Positions 1 through 8,884 of a DNA stretch of 64,000 nucleotides are shown here, piece by piece; position 1 is the first letter of the stretch; each line of letters begins with the position of its first letter. This DNA is from Bacillus sp. CGMCC 1.16541 (GTDB taxonomy: Bacteria; Bacillota; Bacilli; Bacillales; Bacillaceae_H): positions 1 through 64,000 of the forward strand of contig NZ_QFRU01000010.1 in the NCBI RefSeq assembly GCF_003184905.1. Reading direction: 5' to 3'. Under the pieces are notes generated by a model, which saw nothing but the letters and a program-made list of their open reading frames with translations, did no database searches and was not told where the DNA came from. The position numbers and the translations under genes are program-made.

Positions 1-592
1 ACCCAGTTTTCAACTTAAAGGTGTTTTTTATTTGTCTCACTTTATGGGGTCAGTCCCACTATCTGTCAATAAGGGTTTTTTTATAACAACTAGTGGATAG
101 AGAAGGGAAAGAATAGAGGTGCTTTTTGCATAGACCATTTAACGTCCAACTTTTATATACCCTTCATTCTATTATTTAAACATTTATTTTTTAAAAAATT
201 GAAGGAGGAAAACTCCTGTCCTTGTCAAAAACATTGAGGAAAGCTTTTGTTTTCATTTGATGAGGTTGATAGGCCCGGTAGAAAATTCACCTCTTTTGCT
301 TGTTTCTTGAGGCTATTAAAAGGTTCAAAGTCATTAAGTGAGAATCGAAAAGGTTAGAGGGGATTTTTAGAAGGTATATGTATATTTATTTCTTCAAAGA
401 TAATGACTGAATTGTGATTGGTTTGAGCGGAAGATGCAAGACTCCAGTGGGAGCAGTGGAGGTAAGACCCCACAGGAGCTTGCGAAGAGGAGGGCTTACC
501 GCACACCCCTCGGAAAGCGAGCAATCTAGAGCAGAATCAATTACATTCTATTACTGTGTAGATAAAAGCAAACTTTACGACAAATAAAGGAG
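1..592. other. intergenic region at window edge
   Basis: No coding region is supported in either strand up to the small gene starting at 593. The first 400 bases are AT-rich without a convincing ORF or RNA gene. The part from about 420 to 545 is a structured repeat described separately. The upstream gene lies outside the window. Confidence 0.6.
420..543 (+). repeat. dispersed palindromic intergenic repeat, copy 1
   Basis: The sequence has the layout of the GC-richer hairpin repeats common between Bacillaceae genes: a GACTCC segment near the left, AGACCCCACAGGAGC in the middle, GAGGAGGGCTTACCG and a GGAAAGCGAG right arm. The ends are roughly complementary. Further copies in this window lie at 41451-41580 (opposite orientation) and 41746-41895. 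It has no coding capacity and probably forms a folded RNA when transcribed. Mobility is inferred from dispersion, not shown. Confidence 0.65.
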
Positions 593-787
593 GTGAGTAA
601 CATCGGTGCTTATATGGTTGATTTTGTATTAGTTGCAGTGTTGGTGATTGGAAGTACGGCCTTAATGGGAGTAATCGCAAACGGGATAGGGGAGAAGTTG
701 ATAAGAGGTAAAAATCAAAATGAGCATGTTGATCACTCTAATTATATGCAAGTAGGATGGCGGAAAGTTGGCGGAAAACGAAAATAG
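593..787 (+). CDS. small single-span membrane protein
   Basis: Function not recognised. The 64-residue product has one strongly hydrophobic segment (about residues 8-30, with VDFVLVAVLVIGSTALMGVI) followed by a basic, polar tail, so it should sit in the membrane with the C-terminus in the cytoplasm. The start is odd: GTG at 593 directly abuts the AAAGGAG Shine-Dalgarno sequence, leaving almost no spacing, while the next in-frame ATG (614) is too far away. An ATC at 602 would have ideal spacing but is a very rare start. The stop lies in the left arm of a perfect terminator hairpin shared with the convergent lipase gene. Confidence 0.5.
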   Translation: MSNIGAYMVDFVLVAVLVIGSTALMGVIANGIGEKLIRGKNQNEHVDHSNYMQVGWRKVGGKRK

Positions 788-812
788 CAGGTGAATGTTC
801 ACCTGCTATTTT
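781..812. terminator. bidirectional terminator
   Basis: A perfect inverted repeat (AAAATAGCAGGTGAA, then TTCACCTGCTATTTT) has a 2-base centre and A/T tracts on both sides. It lies between convergent genes, includes the stop codon of the small membrane protein and the last codons of the lipase gene, and should stop transcription from both sides. Confidence 0.8.
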
Positions 813-1524
813 CGTATGCTTCAATAAGCAAATTGCCTAAAATTTTATATCCTTCATCATTTGGATGAATATCATTTTTTTCGATATGTGTCAGTTCTAA
901 TTCCTTTCCAATGAAAGGAGCATGAGGGTCAATCACGGTAACATGTTCATTCTGTAAATTTTGTAGAAGTAGATGATAGTCTTTTAAAATCAGCTGACTT
1001 ACTTCTTCATATTGATGAGTGCTTCCATAAGGAGAATAAAGGCCAAACAATAAGATTGTAGCATCTTTATTTAACGACTCTACATAACGAACAATTTTTG
1101 TAACATCGTCATAAATCGTTTCAGCCCTCTGTTTAAAGTCATCGACTTCAACTTGTTCACTTGAACGAATTTCTCTTAGAAAGTCATTTCCACCAATTGA
1201 AATAGAGATGATATTGGCGGTTTTTAGCTTATTCTGAATTCCTTGATTTTGTGTTAAAAATGAATAGAGTCCAGAGGTTGTTAAGCCTGGAACACTGTGA
1301 TTCTCAACATATACAGAGTTGGTTTTGCGCAAATAATTCACAAACTGTGGAACAAAAGCAGGGGTGCGAAGATAATTCACTTCGCTTGCCCCGATTCCAG
1401 CACTTAATGAGTCACCTAGCGCAATATACGTTACATTATTAGGTGCTTCTGCTCGACTCGTTGTTGTACCAATAATGAGGCTGATACAACAAACAAGCGT
1501 TAGTGCAAGTTGGTTCCATTTCAT
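799..1524 (-). CDS. secreted SGNH/GDSL-family lipase or esterase
   Basis: Predicted exported hydrolase of 241 residues. A signal peptide (MKWNQLALTLVCCISLIIG, then T-T-T-S-R-A) is followed by the family blocks: block I ALGDSLSAGIG with the nucleophilic Ser near residue 39, block III SIGGNDFL with the oxyanion Asn, and block V NDIHPNDEGY with the catalytic Asp-x-x-His near the C-terminus. Bacillus relatives act on lipids or acyl esters; the substrate here is unknown. The Cys pair in the signal peptide is not a clean lipobox. The gene is upstream-adjacent to the efflux pair on the same strand and could be its last co-transcribed gene (34 bases downstream of the RND stop). Confidence 0.8.
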   Translation of the reverse strand: MKWNQLALTLVCCISLIIGTTTSRAEAPNNVTYIALGDSLSAGIGASEVNYLRTPAFVPQFVNYLRKTNSVYVENHSVPGLTTSGLYSFLTQNQGIQNKLKTANIISISIGGNDFLREIRSSEQVEVDDFKQRAETIYDDVTKIVRYVESLNKDATILLFGLYSPYGSTHQYEEVSQLILKDYHLLLQNLQNEHVTVIDPHAPFIGKELELTHIEKNDIHPNDEGYKILGNLLIEAYENSR

Positions 1525-1558
1525 TCTCCATCAATCCCTTTTTCTGATAGCAGGATTC

Positions 1559-4500
1559 TTAATCCTCCATTGAGAGCTCTCTTTTTTCTATTTTTCGTAA
1601 ACGACGTTGTTCAAATAAGTAATAAACAACTGGAATGAAAATAAGTGTGATAAGTGTTGCGAATCCTAGACCAAACACAATAACAATGGCCATTGGTTGT
1701 TGTACTTCTGTTCCTTCACCAATACCAAGTGTTAATGGAATTAATCCTAAAATGGTTGTGAGTGTTGTCATTAAAATTGGTCGTAGTCTAGTAGGACCAG
1801 CAATTAAAATTGCTTCTTTTAATGGATAACCCTCTTTCTTCAATTGTTGTAAGTAATCAATTAACACGATGGCATTATTAACGACAATCCCTGTTAAAAT
1901 AAGCACACCTACTAGTGATCCTACACCTAGAGGTTGCATGGTCACGAGTAAACCGAACATGATTCCAATAAACGTAAGTGGGACAGAGAACATGATAACA
2001 AACGGATAGAAAAAGGATTCAAACTGTCCGGCCATCACCATATAAACGAGGACAACAGATAAAGCAAGAGCCAGTGAAAGTTTAAAGAATGCGTCATTCA
2101 TTTGTTCATTTTGTCCACCAAACGTAACTTTGTATTGGTTGTTAGGGAGTGATAATTTCTCTTTTAATTCTTTTTCTACGTCTTTTGTGACACTTCCTAA
2201 GTCACGTCCAATAATATCAGCTGTGACGTTAATTTCACGAAGTCGATCTTTTCTCGTAATCTGTGAAGGACCTTGTCCACGTGAAACTTCAGCAACTACT
2301 TGAAGAGGGACAGTTGTACCTGTTGGTGATTTAATCAATAAATTTTCTAGCTCTTCGGTTGAAGATGTGTAGCGATCTTCTAATTGAAGGCGAACATCTA
2401 ATTCGTCACCCTCACGAGCGATACGAGTAGCTACAACTCCTCTTGTCGCTTCAGCAACTGTTTGTGCAATTTGCGCACTACCAATCCCGTATTGCGATGC
2501 TTTCTCACGGTCAATGTTAATCACGACTTCAGGATTTCCATTTGTAAAGCTTGATTCTGGTTCACGAACACCGTCTACTCTTGAGATGATTTCAATGGTT
2601 TCATCGGCTAAGCTGGAAAGTACATCGATGTCTGGGCCTGTTAATGATAATGAAACAGGATCACCAGAAAAGCCTGAGTCTCCACCTGAAACACTTGCAT
2701 CGACATTTGGGATATCAGCTAATCGAGTACGAATTTCTTCGGCTACTTCTTTATCTGAACGAGACCGTTCACTTACAGGTTTTAGTAAAATATCATAACT
2801 TGCTCGGTTCGTTTGAGCACCAGCGCTAGGGGAGAAGTTATTTGTTCCTCCTACTGTAACGTAAAGTAAATCAATCTCTTTTATATCACTTAATGTTTCT
2901 CTTATCTCTTCGGATGTGTCATACGTTGCGTTAAGAGATGTGCCTTCAGGTAGCTTCGTTGAAACTGAAATGTAGCTTTGGTCTTGTGCTGGTAAAAATT
3001 CTGTTCCAATAAAAGGGATGCCAGCAAAAGAAAGTAAAAAGGCAGCCACAACAATTCCAATGGTTTTCTTTGGATGATCCAATGCTTTTTCTAAGATTGT
3101 TCGGTAGCGAAGACGCAACTTTGAAAACTTCTCTTTGGATTCAGCATCTTCCATTTCAGTTTCATTTTCAATACGTGCAAGATCTTCTTTTTTTAGCTTT
3201 AAGAAAAGAGAAGAGAACAAAGGAACAATAATCAAAGCTGTAAATAAGGAAGCGAGCAATGAAAATGAAATGACAAGTGCTAACGGCTTAAACAATTGAG
3301 CTGCTAGGCCGTCAACAAAGACGATTGGTAAGAATACGACAACAGTTGTTAAAGTGGATGCAATAATGGCCGTTCCAACTTGTCCTGTTCCTTTAATTGC
3401 TGCTTCTTTTTTAGATAGTCCTTGGCTTCTCATCCGATAGATGTTTTCAAGAATGACAATCGCGTTATCTACCATCATCCCAATACCTAAAGCAAGTCCA
3501 CCTAGTGTTAAGAGATTTAACGTTTGTCCACTAAAGTACATAAAAATAAATGTGGTTACGATGGAAATAGGAATAGCAAATCCAATAATCAGTGTGCTTC
3601 GCCAGTTGCGTAAAAATAAGTATAAAATCGCTGATGCTAACAAACTTCCAATTAACATGTTTGAAGATACAGCTTTAATGGATTGATTAATAAATAAACT
3701 CTGATCAAAAATGACGTCAATTTTTAAGTCGTCAGGTAATTGAGACTTTAAACTATCTAATCTTTTTTCGATACTTTTAGCAACCGATACTGTATTTGAG
3801 CCTGACTGCTTTAATACAGATACACCAACGGCAGGATTTCCGTTTAAATAACTTAGCTGACTGGCATCTGCAGATGTTTCTTTAATTTCACCTAAGTTTT
3901 CTAAAGAGATGACACCAGAAGCAGTTGGAATTGGCAATGCTGCTAACTCTTCAACGGATGAAAATTCTCCTGTGACACGAATAGGAAAATTTTGACTTTG
4001 ATCTGTTACATTTCCAGCAGGAAGGTTCACGTTTTCCGACCCAATAATTTGCTGTAATTCTTTTAGTGTTAAGCCGTAAGCAGTTAGTTTTTGTGGATCA
4101 ATGGTCAGTTGAATTTCCTGAGTTGTCCCTCCAGAAATTCCAACAGAAGCAACACCGTCTAGCCCATCTAGTGCAGGCTTAATGTCTTCTTCTGCAAGGC
4201 GTTTTACATCTGCTAGGTTGCCATCTTTATCAGTGATAGCAAGCTGTACAATCGGGAGGTCACTTGGATCAAATCGCATTACACGGGGCAGTGACACTCC
4301 TTCCGGTAAAGCTTCTCTTGCCATATCCACCCGTTCCCGCATACTAAGCGTGGCAAAATCCATATCTGTTCCCCAATTAAAAGATACAAGAACGAGAAGA
4401 CCTCCATTTTGAGAAATTGAAGTGACACTTTCTACGTTTGGGATAGTACTCATTGAATTTTCGAGTGGTTTTGCTAGTAAGTTTTCAATCTCTTCAGGTC

Positions 4501-4663
4501 CTGCCCCTTCATATGTAGCTGTGACAGCGGCAACAGGGAATGTTAACTCAGGAAACAAGTCAACAGGCATATTACGGACACTCACTCCACCGAGAATGAG
4601 TAGGAAGAGAATGACCATCGACATCGCGATAGGTCGTAATACAGACAGTTTTACAATTTTCAT
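1559..4663 (-). CDS. RND-family efflux transporter (SwrC/AcrB type)
   Basis: Inner-membrane proton-driven exporter of about 1,034 residues, the usual RND length. Two homologous halves are visible: an N-terminal helix, a large extracellular porter domain, then a six-helix bundle (first bundle contains GIGMMVDNAIVILENI with the proton-relay Asp; second contains TGIVVNNAIVLIDYL). NMPVDLFPELTFP near the N-terminus is a family signature. Bacillus SwrC exports surfactin and bile-salt-like compounds; the substrate here is unknown. ATG 4663 (M-K-I-V-K) is chosen because RND proteins start just before the first helix; an in-frame GTG at 4702 would overlap the upstream adaptor gene by 29 bases and has no clear ribosome site. 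It forms an operon with the adaptor. Confidence 0.9.
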   Translation of the reverse strand: MKIVKLSVLRPIAMSMVILFLLILGGVSVRNMPVDLFPELTFPVAAVTATYEGAGPEEIENLLAKPLENSMSTIPNVESVTSISQNGGLLVLVSFNWGTDMDFATLSMRERVDMAREALPEGVSLPRVMRFDPSDLPIVQLAITDKDGNLADVKRLAEEDIKPALDGLDGVASVGISGGTTQEIQLTIDPQKLTAYGLTLKELQQIIGSENVNLPAGNVTDQSQNFPIRVTGEFSSVEELAALPIPTASGVISLENLGEIKETSADASQLSYLNGNPAVGVSVLKQSGSNTVSVAKSIEKRLDSLKSQLPDDLKIDVIFDQSLFINQSIKAVSSNMLIGSLLASAILYLFLRNWRSTLIIGFAIPISIVTTFIFMYFSGQTLNLLTLGGLALGIGMMVDNAIVILENIYRMRSQGLSKKEAAIKGTGQVGTAIIASTLTTVVVFLPIVFVDGLAAQLFKPLALVISFSLLASLFTALIIVPLFSSLFLKLKKEDLARIENETEMEDAESKEKFSKLRLRYRTILEKALDHPKKTIGIVVAAFLLSFAGIPFIGTEFLPAQDQSYISVSTKLPEGTSLNATYDTSEEIRETLSDIKEIDLLYVTVGGTNNFSPSAGAQTNRASYDILLKPVSERSRSDKEVAEEIRTRLADIPNVDASVSGGDSGFSGDPVSLSLTGPDIDVLSSLADETIEIISRVDGVREPESSFTNGNPEVVINIDREKASQYGIGSAQIAQTVAEATRGVVATRIAREGDELDVRLQLEDRYTSSTEELENLLIKSPTGTTVPLQVVAEVSRGQGPSQITRKDRLREINVTADIIGRDLGSVTKDVEKELKEKLSLPNNQYKVTFGGQNEQMNDAFFKLSLALALSVVLVYMVMAGQFESFFYPFVIMFSVPLTFIGIMFGLLVTMQPLGVGSLVGVLILTGIVVNNAIVLIDYLQQLKKEGYPLKEAILIAGPTRLRPILMTTLTTILGLIPLTLGIGEGTEVQQPMAIVIVFGLGFATLITLIFIPVVYYLFEQRRLRKIEKRELSMED

Positions 4664-4673
4664 GCTGTTTTCA

Positions 4674-5873
4674 TCACTCTTTCCGTTCTTTAATTGTGTC
4701 ACCGTCTTTTAAACGTTCTTTTCCGTCTGTTACAATGACATCCTTTTCAGCTAATCCTTCAACGACTTGATACACATCGCCACTTGCAAAACCAAGCGAG
4801 ATGGGAGTACGAGTGACACGGTTATCTTTGGCGATAAATACGTAAGGTTCGCTTTCTTCATATAAAATGGCTTCCTTTGGTACAACAAGTGCATCTGTAA
4901 TAGAGTCAATGGTCACCATGGCTGTAGCTTTCATGCCACCTTTAATGACATTCTGGGGATTACTCACTGGAACTTTAACTGTAAATAAGCTAGTTTGTGG
5001 ATCTGCTGTTGGTGAAACCGTTTGAATTTTAGATGGGAATTCTTGGTCTACACCATCAAATGTAACAGTTGCATTGTTTCCGCTTTTTAGTTGTGAAACT
5101 TGATAGCTGTTAACTTGGAACGTAGCAGCGATATCACGCTGATCAACCACAGTCACAACAGGTACATTTGGGGCAGCTATCCCACCTTCAACAATTCCAA
5201 TTTCTGCTACTGTTCCGCTAATTGGAGCTGTGAGTCTTGTTGCTTTTACTAATTCTTCTGCTTGAGCAACTGCTTGATTTGCTTGCTGCTGTTGTTGCTT
5301 TAGCTGCGGAAGCATGTCAGGAGTTGGAATGAGCTGTTTAAGAGACTGCTGAGCAATCTGTGCTTGTTTTAGCGTGACATCTAAACTACTTTGCATTAAA
5401 TCAAGCGGTGTCACAGCTCCTGTTTGGGTACCTTCTAGTAAAGCTTCTGATTTTTTCATGGATTCGTTTAATTCACTTTGAAGCTTATCTAATTCATTTG
5501 AATTTGTGTTCGATGAAGTCGCTGATTCTGCTTCTTTCACTGCTTTGTTAATGTCGGATTGCGCTTGTTTTGCTTCATTTAATTGCTTCGTAGCGTTTGA
5601 TGCATCTAGCGAAACAAGAAGGTCACCTTTACTTACTTCATCGCCAATGGAAACATGCACCTTCTCAACTTCTAACGGTGTAGGAGCAACAATAGGAACT
5701 TGTTTATCTGGCATTGCTACACCAGAAAGTTCGGTCGTATTAACGAGATTGCTTTTTTCGACTTGTTTTGTATTCACAACAATGTCGTTGTTTTTCGTGT
5801 CTTGTGTAGTAATTTCTTTCGGCGCGCATGCTGTTAAAAGAAGAAGAGCAGCGGCTATTTTGACTAATTTCAT
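4674..5873 (-). CDS. RND efflux periplasmic-adaptor-type lipoprotein (MFP/HlyD family)
   Basis: 399-residue membrane-fusion protein that works with the RND pump encoded directly downstream. The N-terminus has a lipoprotein signal peptide ending in L-L-T-A-C, so the protein should be lipid-anchored outside the membrane. Next come a biotinyl-lipoyl-like half (VEKVHVSIGDEVSKGDLLV), a Gln/Ala-rich coiled-coil hairpin (about residues 95-210), the second lipoyl half (LTAPISGTVAEIGIVEGG), then beta-barrel and membrane-proximal domains. ATG 5873 is preferred over an in-frame start at 5906, because GAGGTGA lies 8-9 bases before it and the signal peptide starts there. Confidence 0.88.
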   Translation of the reverse strand: MKLVKIAAALLLLTACAPKEITTQDTKNNDIVVNTKQVEKSNLVNTTELSGVAMPDKQVPIVAPTPLEVEKVHVSIGDEVSKGDLLVSLDASNATKQLNEAKQAQSDINKAVKEAESATSSNTNSNELDKLQSELNESMKKSEALLEGTQTGAVTPLDLMQSSLDVTLKQAQIAQQSLKQLIPTPDMLPQLKQQQQQANQAVAQAEELVKATRLTAPISGTVAEIGIVEGGIAAPNVPVVTVVDQRDIAATFQVNSYQVSQLKSGNNATVTFDGVDQEFPSKIQTVSPTADPQTSLFTVKVPVSNPQNVIKGGMKATAMVTIDSITDALVVPKEAILYEESEPYVFIAKDNRVTRTPISLGFASGDVYQVVEGLAEKDVIVTDGKERLKDGDTIKERKE

Positions 5874-6416
5874 AAATGACGTCACCTCTTTATGTATGAT
5901 TTGCAAATGATGGAATTAAAACATATAAGTTTTTAAAATGGAAATGTAATGTAGGATCTCTTAAAGATGATTTTGTTTAGAATGATAACTGTTTGTCGGC
6001 AATGAGGGAGAGCAACCTGTAATGGAAATTAAACCACTACCCAACGCTTGTTTAATTAAAACCATCTGTACGAAATCAGCTTAATCAAAAAAATAAAAAA
6101 ATTAACGAAAAAATGAAACTAAATTGGAGGTTTATCCGTATTATAGATGTGGTAAATACACAAAGAAAGATCTTACAAGTAAGGAAGTAAGAATATGTGT
6201 TTGGTTTTTGAAAAACTATATCATTCCGATTGACTTTATAGTATAATGCTAATAGATATTATTTTATTAAATTAATTATAAAGTAGTATCGATTTTCATT
6301 ATCACTAATACTAACGATTGATAAACCTTTATTTTAGTATAAAGCAACCTGTTTTTTATTTCATGTTTTTTTGTGTTACGTACCACTTATCTTAGATAGA
6401 GGGAGTGAAGTAATTG
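5874..6416. other. long divergent intergenic region upstream of spx
   Basis: 543 bases with no supported gene, separating the efflux operon from spx. It is very AT-rich. It holds a candidate ECF-sigma promoter at 6114-6140 and a TATAAT at 6242-6247 with only a weak -35 (TATCAT at 6219-6224), which may be a vegetative spx promoter. Multiple spx promoters are known in B. subtilis; these two are predictions. Confidence 0.5.
6114..6140 (+). promoter_or_regulatory. candidate ECF sigma (SigM/SigW/SigX) promoter for spx
   Basis: TGAAAC (6114-6119), a 17-base spacer and CGTA (6137-6140) match the ECF consensus of Bacillus cell-envelope stress sigma factors. B. subtilis spx is known to be transcribed partly from ECF promoters. 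The distance to the spx start (277 bases) is long but plausible. Confidence 0.45.
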
Positions 6417-6815
6417 ATGGTTACATTATATACATCACCAAGTTGTACATCTTGTCGTAAAGCAAAAGCTTGGTTAGAGGAGAACAATATTGCATATGTA
6501 GAGAGAAATATTTTTTCTGAACCATTATCGATTGATGAAATTAAAGAAATTTTACGCATGACAGAAGATGGTACAGATGAAATCATTTCAACTCGCTCAA
6601 AAACGTTCCAAAAGTTAGACGTCCAAGTAGATGCAATGCCATTACAAGATTTGTATGAATTAATTCAACAAAATCCTGGCTTATTACGTCGCCCTATTAT
6701 TATCGACGAGAAGCGTCTGCAAGTAGGATATAATGAAGATGAAATTCGCCGTTTCTTACCAAGAAAAGTTCGTACGTTCCAATTACGCGAAGCACAACGA
6801 CTTGTGAATGGATAA
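6417..6815 (+). CDS. spx: Spx, thiol-stress transcriptional regulator
   Basis: 132-residue ArsC-like regulator that binds the RNA polymerase alpha C-terminal domain and activates genes for thiol homeostasis under disulfide stress. The N-terminal redox switch is visible as SPSCTSCRK (C-x-x-C at residues 10 and 13), and RSKTFQKL contains the conserved Arg-Ser-Lys of the alphaCTD-interacting region. The ending [19 protein letters not shown] is nearly invariant in the family. ATG 6417 follows GGGAGTG; a TTG at 6414 is less likely. Spx is degraded by ClpXP with the adaptor SpxH, encoded at 14.5 kb, so the regulator and its adaptor share this locus. Confidence 0.97.
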   Translation: MVTLYTSPSCTSCRKAKAWLEENNIAYVERNIFSEPLSIDEIKEILRMTEDGTDEIISTRSKTFQKLDVQVDAMPLQDLYELIQQNPGLLRRPIIIDEKRLQVGYNEDEIRRFLPRKVRTFQLREAQRLVNG

Positions 6816-6845
6816 GTTTGTGAAATGATTATCATAAAAAACACG

Positions 6846-6882
6846 AAAAAGCCTTCACTCATTTTGAGGAGAAGGCTTTTTT
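6846..6882. terminator. bidirectional terminator after spx
   Basis: The stem AAAAAGCCTTC / GAAGGCTTTTTT with a 14-base loop lies between the convergent spx and yjbE genes, with A and T tracts on both flanks. Confidence 0.85.
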
Positions 6883-6888
6883 ATTCAA

Positions 6889-7557
6889 CTATCTTGTTTT
6901 CAAGGAAGTCAAAATACGTCCCGTACTAAGAATAATAGCAACTGCGATAAATGGAAGAGTCACTTTCAGTAATGGGTATTGTTCGTAGAACCATGATAAA
7001 CGTTGTTCGTGAGTCATCATTTTTCCAGCGGTGTATGCCAATATCCCAGCTCCGACATATACTAATAGAGGAAAGCGCTCTAATAAATACAAAATAAGTT
7101 TACTTCCCCAAACAATAATTGGAACAGAGATGATTAACCCAATCATGACAAGTAGAATATTACCATGTGCAGCGCCAGCAACAGCAATGACGTTATCAAG
7201 ACCCATGACCACATCAGCGAATACAATCGTTTTAACAGCAGCACTTAAGGTGACACCAGCTCGGATTTTAGTGGTGTCATCTTCATTACTAATTAATAAT
7301 CTTAAGGCAATGACGAGTAACAAAATTCCACCGATAAGTTGTAAAAATGGAATAGTAAGCAAATAAACAGCTAAAATAGTTAGTAATATACGAACGACAA
7401 CAGCAAGTCCTGTTCCAAATACAATCGCTTTGTTTCGTTGATGTTCAGGTAGGTTCCGGCTTGCTAAAGCAATAACAATGGCGTTATCTCCGCCTAGTAC
7501 AATGTCAATACTGATAATAATTAATACGGCCATTAATAATTCCAAATCCAACTGCAA
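6889..7557 (-). CDS. yjbE: YjbE, TerC-family integral membrane protein
   Basis: 222-residue TerC-family protein with about seven hydrophobic helices. Two acidic intramembrane motifs typical of the family are present: DIVLGGDNAIVIALA near the N-terminus and FADVVMGLDNVIAVAG in the middle. TerC relatives in Bacillus (YceF, YkoY) export manganese and help metallate secreted proteins; a metal-export role is inferred from the family. Its position between spx and mecA matches B. subtilis yjbE. No yybP-ykoY riboswitch-like leader is apparent upstream. Confidence 0.88.
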   Translation of the reverse strand: MQLDLELLMAVLIIISIDIVLGGDNAIVIALASRNLPEHQRNKAIVFGTGLAVVVRILLTILAVYLLTIPFLQLIGGILLLVIALRLLISNEDDTTKIRAGVTLSAAVKTIVFADVVMGLDNVIAVAGAAHGNILLVMIGLIISVPIIVWGSKLILYLLERFPLLVYVGAGILAYTAGKMMTHEQRLSWFYEQYPLLKVTLPFIAVAIILSTGRILTSLKTR

Positions 7558-7940
7558 ATCCCCCTAACAATTAGTTGTACTGCTAGCTTTAAAAGGTGTC
7601 AGATTTTTTTATTTACCTTCTTGATCGTTTTGTCATACAATAACAGTACAAGATATATAGAAAATGTATGCTTGTACACGTGCAGTTAGAATACTTTACA
7701 AATATGTGAAGTGCATGTAAGATTGCTTTAACATGAAGGACATTTGTTTTTTTAAGTAGTAAAATGGAAAGTCTATTTTAAAAAAGATGGTTGCTTTTAG
7801 CTTCATTTTTAAAATAGTAACTTGATGGTGTTTGGCAGGAGTGGAAGTCAAACACATCCCACTATTCGTTTTATAGAAACAACGCGAAAAGAAATGGTGG
7901 CCAGTGTTACCTTCACTTTTAAGAAGGGAGAGGTGAAAGA
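7558..7940. other. intergenic region between yjbE and mecA
   Basis: 383 bases separating divergent genes. It must hold the yjbE and mecA promoters, but no pair of hexamers stands out enough to call. No ORF or structured RNA is supported. Confidence 0.4.
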
Positions 7941-8615
7941 ATGGAAATTGAACGCATTAATGATAACACGGTAAAGTTTTATGTAACGTACGTTGATATA
8001 GAAGAAAGAGGGTTTGACCGTAATGAAATATGGTTTAACCGTGAGCGAAGTGAAGAACTTTTCTGGGAGATGATGGATGAAATTCATCAAGAAGAAGAGT
8101 TTATTGCTGAAGGACCACTTTGGATTCAAGTGCAAGCGTTAGAAAAAGGAATCGAAGTGATTGTGACTCGTGCACAGCTCTCAAAAGACGGTCAAAAGTT
8201 TGAAGTTCCGATTAGTGAAAACAAAAAAATTGATATTCCCGTCGATGAAAAGCTCGAAGCACTGTTAGATCCTCAGCTTTCAAATGATGATTCTAAAGAA
8301 GATGAAGAACTTGATGATGAGTCATTGCAATTTGTTGTTCGGTTCCAAGATTTCGAGGATTTAATCTCTCTAAGCCACCGTATTCAGTTAGAGGAGATTA
8401 CCAATGAAGTGTATCATTTTCAAGGCAAATACTATTTATATGTAGAATTTCTTGAAGAACATGATGAAACACAAGACCTAGATGATGTGTTAAGTATCAT
8501 TCTTGAATATGGACACGAATCTGCTGTTACACATGCTCGATTAGAGGAATACGGTAAAGAAATTATGAAAGATAATGCATTAAAACAAGTAAAGCACTAT
8601 TTTCCGTTAAGATAG
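7941..8615 (+). CDS. mecA: MecA, ClpC adaptor protein
   Basis: 224-residue adaptor that activates the ClpC ATPase and delivers substrates such as ComK to ClpCP for degradation, so it controls competence. The N-terminal domain (MEIERINDNTVKFYVTY, about residues 1-90) binds substrates. An acidic linker follows (NDDSKEDEELDDES), then a C-terminal ClpC-binding domain (about 115-224) ending KHYFPLR. Length and domain plan match B. subtilis MecA. The start has a GGGAGAGGTG site 5 bases upstream. The ORF has no close neighbour on its strand and looks monocistronic. Confidence 0.95.
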   Translation: MEIERINDNTVKFYVTYVDIEERGFDRNEIWFNRERSEELFWEMMDEIHQEEEFIAEGPLWIQVQALEKGIEVIVTRAQLSKDGQKFEVPISENKKIDIPVDEKLEALLDPQLSNDDSKEDEELDDESLQFVVRFQDFEDLISLSHRIQLEEITNEVYHFQGKYYLYVEFLEEHDETQDLDDVLSIILEYGHESAVTHARLEEYGKEIMKDNALKQVKHYFPLR

Positions 8616-8621
8616 ATGAAA

Positions 8622-8710
8622 GGGCTGTTCTGTAAATGGTTTGCTCTCACATACAATGGATTACTGTCAAAATCTATGTGTGAGCCTAAACTTTTACTTA
8701 AGAACAGTCT
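8622..8710. repeat. large imperfect palindrome downstream of mecA
   Basis: Outer arms GGGCTGTTCT and AGAACAGTCT, and inner arms GCTCTCACATA and TATGTGTGAGC, give a nested hairpin of about 89 bases. There is no long T tract, so it is an atypical terminator and may be an RNA-processing signal or a repeat remnant. Confidence 0.55.
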
Positions 8711-8884
8711 TCTTTATGTGGATGACTACTAGTTATGAGATATAAAGAGATAATAACATAAAGTAAGCTATTATAAGGAGCTTAAATACATAACGTTGTG
8801 AAGAGGCAGATATGCTTAGGGAAATAAACGTTATGAAAAGCTAAACGAATAATACGAAAGCTGTTTTGGGATAGGTGAAAAACT

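Noticed and set aside
1251-1442. 63-codon plus-strand ORF inside the lipase gene
   Set aside because: Antisense to the SGNH motifs and without a ribosome site.
6229-6247. TTGACT close to TATAAT upstream of spx as a promoter
   Set aside because: The two hexamers are only about eight bases apart, far too close; a weak -35 at 6219 is the only alternative for that -10.
7558-7700. yybP-ykoY manganese riboswitch upstream of the TerC-family gene
   Set aside because: No paired leader structure or conserved motifs were seen before yjbE on the minus strand.
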